DNA from: Scleroderma bovista | Lineage: Eukaryota > Basidiomycota > Agaricomycetes > Boletales > Sclerodermataceae | Direction: 5' to 3' | Assembly (NCBI GenBank): GCA_037178675.1 | Contig: JAYMGJ010000081.1 | Location: 1-20,502 of the forward strand | Length of the DNA stretch: 20,502 nucleotides | Shown here: piece by piece, positions 15,488-20,502 of the stretch | How positions within the stretch are numbered: position 1 is the first letter of the stretch | Layout of the letters: every line of letters starts with the position of its first letter | Translations under genes and position numbers: made by a program | The notes under the pieces: generated by a model | What the model was told of the DNA's origin: nothing | Seen by the model: the letters and a program-made list of their open reading frames with translations, nothing else | The model's database searches: none

Positions 15488-16956
15488 TTACCTCCTCGAC
15501 ACCATTACAGAAGCGATCAACACCCCCGTCAGAGCTCCAAGAACACCAATCATCATCCACCGCGAAACTTGGCAGCGACAGGCATTCCTGCATGAGCAAA
15601 GTTGATGGTAGCACTCCTAAACGAGTATATGACGACGCCCGTGATGAATCCAGCGGCAGAATACGCAAGAAACACGAGCGGAAGCGAAAGCATGATGCTC
15701 CGGCGCTGAAAGACCCCATCAGTATCCGTATCAGTTACTGGCGAAAGGGTAATAACGCTTACAGGAAGCAGAAAAAAGCCTTCTCCAGCGGTTTGTGCGG
15801 CACCCTGTGCCATTTCTGATTTATACCGGAAAATATATACAAAAGATGTGATCATGCTCAGCACAGAGCATAAGATGGCGACCAAACCTCCAATCCGGGC
15901 TATAGTATCCAATTCTGGCAGGGTCATGAGCGTCACCGAGGCACTGAGGATGATGGCCGACTAGAATTTGGAGATGAGTATAACTTTCAAAAACATGAAT
16001 GCGGTCCTCACCACGAGACATGCACATGCGCCGATGACGAATAGTGGAGCGCTGCTTGGCGTAGCTGTATTGTCGTCAAAATGACTACTGTATCTCGCTC
16101 TGTCGACGAAGAGGAACGGGATCCCTAGGCATAGTATCCCGACGACGATTTCCAGCACTGTGCGGAGGATTGGCGTGTGCTTTGCAGTGTGCATATGACT
16201 GGTGTTGTGGGGTAGAGGTCTGTGCGGCCTGAAGTGGACTTGGTGCTAATGTGCTGCGTGTAGAAGATAAGACTTCCACGGAGTCGATGCAAAAACAGAA
16301 CGCACCGACTCGTAATAGGATTCGCGCGACCACGAGCATGTATGAAAGACCAGATTGCTGATCAGGATCTGTAGAGGAACTATCAGAAACGGCAAGACAA
16401 TGTAGGGATGAACCGTGGCCGCACCATTGAGGAATCTGATGAGTTCCTGACATTCCTCCTGGCTAAACGGAGGTTGGATGGGTTGAGGATGCGAAAGAAG
16501 CCGATCGGTATACGACCAATGAAGAGCGTCGGCGGCCTCCTGTGTCGACGGGTGTAAGAACGACATGAGCAAGGTGCATCTCGACGTAGGACCAGTATCT
16601 GTACTCGCCATCGAGCTCCGTAAAAACATGAGCACGTCCGATATCAACGAAGTAGGTATGAGAACGCACTATCGTCTTCTCCTGACAGGGGCAGGTCATC
16701 GAAGGGCATCTCGTTTAGAATCCGATGATACCTACGGACGGGATACAACGGGACGACAGTCGCTGAAAAGAGATGTTAAGAAAAGTGCAGTAGAATTTTG
16801 GGGAAGTGCGTACTCTACCTTGCTGAGGTAGTCCCTACGATCGCCAAGACTGTATCCAGATGGTTGACGAGAGGGTCTATGGGGTGAGTCAACTACCTGC
16901 CCATCCCCCAGAGGACATTCCGGGTCGGGGGGCCCTTGAACCGCAACCACGACCAT
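15488..16956 (-). CDS. Polytopic membrane protein, multi-exon, 5' half unresolved
   Basis: The 3' half can be pieced together: an exon ending at 16012, intron 16011-15961 (GTGAGG...TCTAG, 51 nt), exon 15960-15615, intron 15614-15568 (weak donor GTGCTA), and last exon 15567-15488 with TAA. Splicing joins CACLV to SAIILSAS within one hydrophobic helix and YSFR to a last helix MMIGVLGALTGVLIAS. I count about six membrane segments, including VLEIVVGILCLGIPFLF and GGLVAILCSVLSMITSF. Upstream exons near 16250-16700 carry TYFVDIGRAHVF and WSYTDRLLSHP in different frames. A start at 16956 and a 56-nt intron 16818-16763 are possible but lead to a stop. It resembles a family of unnamed basidiomycete membrane proteins that I recall only loosely. 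Partial decay is possible. Confidence 0.5.
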
Positions 16957-17832
16957 GGTCGGTTTTCCCACGCTACGACAGCTGGGCAAGGTAGTGCACG
17001 AACGATAAAAAGCACACAGAACACACTGGCCCCCCCTAGAACAATTATTACGAGTCATTAAGTTAACCAAAACACACGAACAATGCCAGACTGGCAAGAA
17101 CAACCACACTCACCGACCATGTACTCACAAATCTTTTTACCCAATGTAGACATCCTGAACATACCAAATACCAACCAAAGACGAGTTGAAACGTGAACCA
17201 ATCACACAAGCAACACGATTATTCCATGTGACAGTCCACTGTGATGCTGTCCCCTCTTGCGAGATGTTCGCCTCCCTTTTCCCAACCTGAGGTTTTAGTG
17301 GGTATAACGCCTACCAGGCGCCCTTCAACGGGTTTACCAGTAGGCTCACGGAGTCCCACATACCCCCGTCCTTGACGGGAAGTGCATAAGAGCATTTTTC
17401 CTCGGAACGAAGCCCAACTGGGTTTTCAATCTAGTGTATTATGTAGAGCTTGACTTGTCAGTGGCTACATAATGATATCACTTGTCCAAAAAAAAAAAGA
17501 CTGACCGGGTCGAAATGACCTCTTGGAACGGGCGAAGTGGAATTGTTACTGGTTCCGTTGCTGGCATCATCGTGTCGTCTCTTGGTGAACGTGGGTCAAA
17601 TGGCCTGCAGGCTCGGTAAGAAATGCACATAGACACATACACGACGTAGCTTACTCTGGTACATGGACTGTCTCAGCAGGTGAGAGGGCCACAGCAGCCT
17701 GCTTTGGTACAGCCGGTTGGGCTGGCGCACACTTGGAACCAGCAAATGGGACATCCTGGACACTAACAACCCTTCAGTTTCACACTCCAATCGCAAACAT
17801 TAAGTGCAGGAAACCTACGCAGCAGGGGCGCC
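16957..17832. other. Intergenic region with hairpin-rich segment
   Basis: No protein-coding signal is convincing here. Within 17298-17420 several inverted repeats cluster (GTGGG/CCCAC, GCCTAC/GTAGGC, CCC/GGG, CCCGTC/GACGGG, CCCA/TGGG), suggesting a structured RNA or an element end. An A11 run at 17488-17498 is T11 on the minus strand. I could not match it to a known RNA family. Confidence 0.4.
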
Positions 17833-18378
17833 CTAATGGGACCCAATATGGCTGGAATTGCTCCAGGTATAGGTACTCCCGGGCAGTTCCTGCTCGTCGG
17901 TGAAGACTGACGGAGCATCGTCTGTAGGATCGTTGACGACGAGAGTTAGAATGGGCTGGGCAGGGGGGGGTGCGGGGACTTCTTCAGGTACAGACGGTGC
18001 TGGAGTAGGACCGCGAGCTGACTCTGTACCTTCAGCAGAGATGACCTCTCCGGAAAGCGGGGGACGGCCCTTTCGGGAGAGCAGGTGCGGGGTCAGGAGA
18101 TAAGGCTGCAGCATCGGCGATTCAGGAATAGGGCTGGGCGGCGATACAGCGGGTTGAGCTGGGGTCTGTAGTTTGGTGAGGGATGAACTGGAGTCCTTGC
18201 GCTTGAGTGTGGGTGGATAAGAGCCTGTGGTGGGTGCGGTATCGGAGTCGGGGGCGGGGGAGTTGCTGAGCCTGCACGGCCAGGTAGAACTGGGGATACT
18301 GAATGCAGTCGAGGAGCGTCGCATCACCGTCCCGACGCGTGAGCGAAAGGTCGACTTTTTCGGGGGAGTAGTGGCCAT
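17833..18378 (-). CDS. Pro/Ser-rich disordered protein, 181 aa
   Basis: The single open frame begins MATTPPKKSTFRSRVGTVMRR. It has a basic N-terminus (residues 6-22), then a long Ser/Pro/Thr-rich stretch with SP and TP sites (SPPSPIPESP, PAPPPAQP) and an acidic C-terminal part (NDPTDDAPSVFTDEQE). No folded domain, signal peptide or membrane segment is visible. The basic FRSRVGTVMRRSSTA start looks like that of unnamed basidiomycete proteins, but this is recollection and not proof. The frame may continue through an intron near the 3' end. A coding role is supported by length and composition only. Confidence 0.5.
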   Translation of the reverse strand: MATTPPKKSTFRSRVGTVMRRSSTAFSIPSSTWPCRLSNSPAPDSDTAPTTGSYPPTLKRKDSSSSLTKLQTPAQPAVSPPSPIPESPMLQPYLLTPHLLSRKGRPPLSGEVISAEGTESARGPTPAPSVPEEVPAPPPAQPILTLVVNDPTDDAPSVFTDEQELPGSTYTWSNSSHIGSH

Positions 18379-19333
18379 GGCTGAAGGGATGGAATAGATA
18401 ATTAGGGGGTGGTGCTGGGGCGGAATGGGAAGCGAGAGGGTGGCGCAGTGAGTTATTTATACAAGAGGTCATGGGCGCAGATAATCGCGAGGTGGGTGAG
18501 GCATACATTGTAAGTGTGCAAAGTGCAATATGATCGTGAGCAAAGCACGCTGATACGCTTCATGCCGGGACGACTCGGGCCCTGGTGCAGTCGAGCATTC
18601 CAACGACTGGCGGCACTAGAAGTCTAGATGCGAAGACCAAGGCAAATTATAGGGCAGACACAAGACGATCTTGGGTTTCGTTCGCTGAACGTCATCTCTT
18701 TAGAGCACATTTTTACAAGATGAAGCTGCTGTGCACCACTGGCACCACGACTCCGACATCCACACTCAATTGTTGACCATCTAGGTCTTGTCGATTCTAA
18801 TACAGATAATTCATTGCTTGACCCATTTCATACTTCCAAGGTGACCATCAAACCTGTGGCCGAGCCCCGTAGCTTCAGCACGGTGTCCCTACTAGCAGCA
18901 GTAGCACATCACGATCTGATCGTCCTACGGCATTTCCTCGAAGACGCATTCTTGTCCACTTATATGACCAGGGCACCCAACCTATCACGGACTTACCCAG
19001 CGCGATCCGCTTGTGCACAGAGTGCAGCCCCTTTAGGGGTTCCACGCACAAGGGCGATTATGGTAATGAGCGGGAGAGGTGAAGAACGGGATGGTCGGAG
19101 GGGGTGGTTGAGTCCATGGTAAAGTGGGGGTTGATGGACAATGTATCATACTACATGGATTAGGACAAGTACTCAAAAGACAAACTTTATAGAAGAATAC
19201 CCAATCATTGGATTACAGCAATACCGAGTAGTCGGGACCATGGGTTGGGAATCTAATTGATATCATACCATGAGCACTCAGCAGGCTCACAGGGTAAATA
19301 ATTACGTCCAGCATACACACCTGTTCAACACGG
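18379..19333. other. Gene-free stretch
   Basis: This contains only short open frames, the longest a 102-codon + strand frame at 18814-19122 with no recognisable features and a low-complexity RGEERDGRRGW end. I support no gene here. The first part may hold the promoter of the minus-strand gene ending its 5' side at 18378. Confidence 0.4.
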
Positions 19334-20404
19334 TCATCCACGTCTTGATCGTGCTCTTGCAGTTGGCTCCTGTGCATTCCCAGTCCCAATTACCCCAGAG
19401 CGGGTCTGCATCCGTGTATTGGGTCTCGGCGCCCGAGCAAGACGGGTGCTGGACATCTTGGCACGAAGTTCCTTGACAGCGTCTTCGCCTTCTTCTTCCA
19501 GAACAGAAGAATTCTCCTCCACACCCACATCCACCTGTCTGCGTTCCTCAGATCGACGACCCGCCTGTGCCATTGCAGCCTCCCTTAGCACCTGATGTGT
19601 TTCCTGATCATCCCCATCCAACGACTCCTCCTCCATATCCACCTCAATATCCTGGAATGTTGGTAACACGTTCTCATCGTCCCCGCTGAATAAACCACTA
19701 GACACACCGCTCGCACCATCCTCCAATAAATCCTCCACTACTCTTTCGTCTTCGTGCATCTCTCGGATAACAAGGGTGGCATGTTTATTCGTCGATAGCT
19801 GTCCCGGTCTTGGCGCTAGTTCCGGATCCAGTTGCATGTCTAGCTCCAATTCCGCAGACGGTACTGGTTCTGTGCCCTCGTTGACATCGTCCTGGTCTTC
19901 GGCCTCAGGTATACCACCCAACTCCCCTCTTTTTCTCCGGCTCTCACCTCCCTTTGTGCTCGCTTTCCGGCTCTTATCCCTAGCAATGTCCCGGGCAGAC
20001 ACCTTTGTTATCGGTTGAGGCTCAACAGACCTCGATCTGGCGCGTGTATTCCGAAATGGTGCATCCTCCGCATAGTGCGCCCTGCTTGATACCTCTCTCT
20101 CCATATCTGGTCGTTCACGACGGGATTTGCCACGTTTCGATGCTTGATCTGCATTGTTAGCGGAAGCAGCGGTAGGATCATTCGTAGGTGCACTGGCGAC
20201 AGCAGTGGAAGGGACCGCTTCCCGCACTGTGTGGACCGTTTCTCCGGATGAGGGTGACCCTTCCATCGTGTTCCTTTTCCTGCTCGCACTAGTATGCGCC
20301 CTGGCGTGCGATGGACGTGACATCGGTGTGGGTGTTCCGACCAGTGTACGCTGCGTCATCTCGGGACCATCGTCTGAATCTATAATCAAAATTGGAGGGG
20401 ACAC
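19334..20404 (-). CDS. Acidic/basic disordered protein, 356 aa
   Basis: The uninterrupted frame begins MSPPILIIDSDDGPEM. Basic clusters (KRGKSRRERPD, KASTKGGESRRKRGE) occupy residues 85-165. A strongly acidic section (for example DMEEESLDGDDQE) spans about 170-315, and a basic end follows (RARSRRG). Almost no hydrophobic core is present, so most of the chain should be disordered. ILIIDSDD at the start resembles a SUMO-interacting motif (hydrophobic run followed by acids), which would suit a nuclear protein. No family is recognised. The length of the open frame argues that it is real. Confidence 0.55.
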   Translation of the reverse strand: MSPPILIIDSDDGPEMTQRTLVGTPTPMSRPSHARAHTSASRKRNTMEGSPSSGETVHTVREAVPSTAVASAPTNDPTAASANNADQASKRGKSRRERPDMEREVSSRAHYAEDAPFRNTRARSRSVEPQPITKVSARDIARDKSRKASTKGGESRRKRGELGGIPEAEDQDDVNEGTEPVPSAELELDMQLDPELAPRPGQLSTNKHATLVIREMHEDERVVEDLLEDGASGVSSGLFSGDDENVLPTFQDIEVDMEEESLDGDDQETHQVLREAAMAQAGRRSEERRQVDVGVEENSSVLEEEGEDAVKELRAKMSSTRLARAPRPNTRMQTRSGVIGTGNAQEPTARARSRRG

Positions 20405-20502
20405 AGGCCGTGGCGAAGAACGCTCTTCCGCACTGTGTCATATCAACACAATCAGCACATCAAGAAGTTCATCCTCACGTAGTAGAGTGAAGCGCCAATG
20501 AA

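Noticed and set aside
18814..19122. 102-codon + strand open frame
   Set aside because: No domain, no conserved composition and no flanking gene structure; probably chance.

Overview
The window is a fungal chromosome end, read inward from the telomere. The 5' edge is an array of CCTAA/CCCTAA units (the C-rich strand of a TTAGG/TTAGGG telomere). The short 47-61 nt GT-AG introns, the Crinkler-type REase-kinase gene, and the families of the other genes suggest a basidiomycete, probably an Agaricomycete. I cannot name the species from sequence alone.

Layout. 1-185: telomeric repeats. 185-7945: a stack of telomere-associated Penelope-like retroelement (PLE) material of the endonuclease-deficient terminal type (Coprina/Athena-like). 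It has one essentially full-length element (about 1271-6007) with a reverse transcriptase ORF, and several full or 5'-truncated copies of a roughly 915-bp terminal repeat. The copies are separated by short interstitial telomere-like stretches. The repeat carries a TATA box immediately followed by a hammerhead ribozyme fold. I find six hammerhead candidates and one remnant in two structural subfamilies. 7946-9560: degenerate CCGGAGTTG-type repeats interrupted by a 1,058-bp non-autonomous hAT-like element with an 8-bp target duplication. 9627-11863 (minus): a Crinkler-type gene with two ubiquitin-like header domains, a REase-like region and a kinase-like domain, apparently broken by one extra base. 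12036-15114: a complete, structurally intact PIF/Harbinger DNA transposon with identical 105-bp terminal inverted repeats, a TAA target duplication, a Myb/SANT-like gene and a DDE transposase gene in convergent orientation. 15488-16956 (minus): a multi-exon polytopic membrane protein gene whose 5' half I cannot resolve. 17833-18378 and 19334-20404 (both minus): two intrinsically disordered, Pro/Ser-rich or acidic proteins of unknown role.

How it fits together. The PLE reads from telomere toward centromere, as expected if reverse transcription starts at the chromosome's 3' overhang and leaves the element's 5' end facing the new terminus. Its 3' flank carries CCCTAA-like sequence that could pair with a TTAGGG overhang. 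Hammerheads in tandem copies would cut read-through RNA into units. The retroelement layer therefore looks like a sequential record of terminal additions healed by telomere repeats. Further inward, DNA transposons and an effector-like gene make up ordinary fast-evolving subtelomeric accessory sequence.
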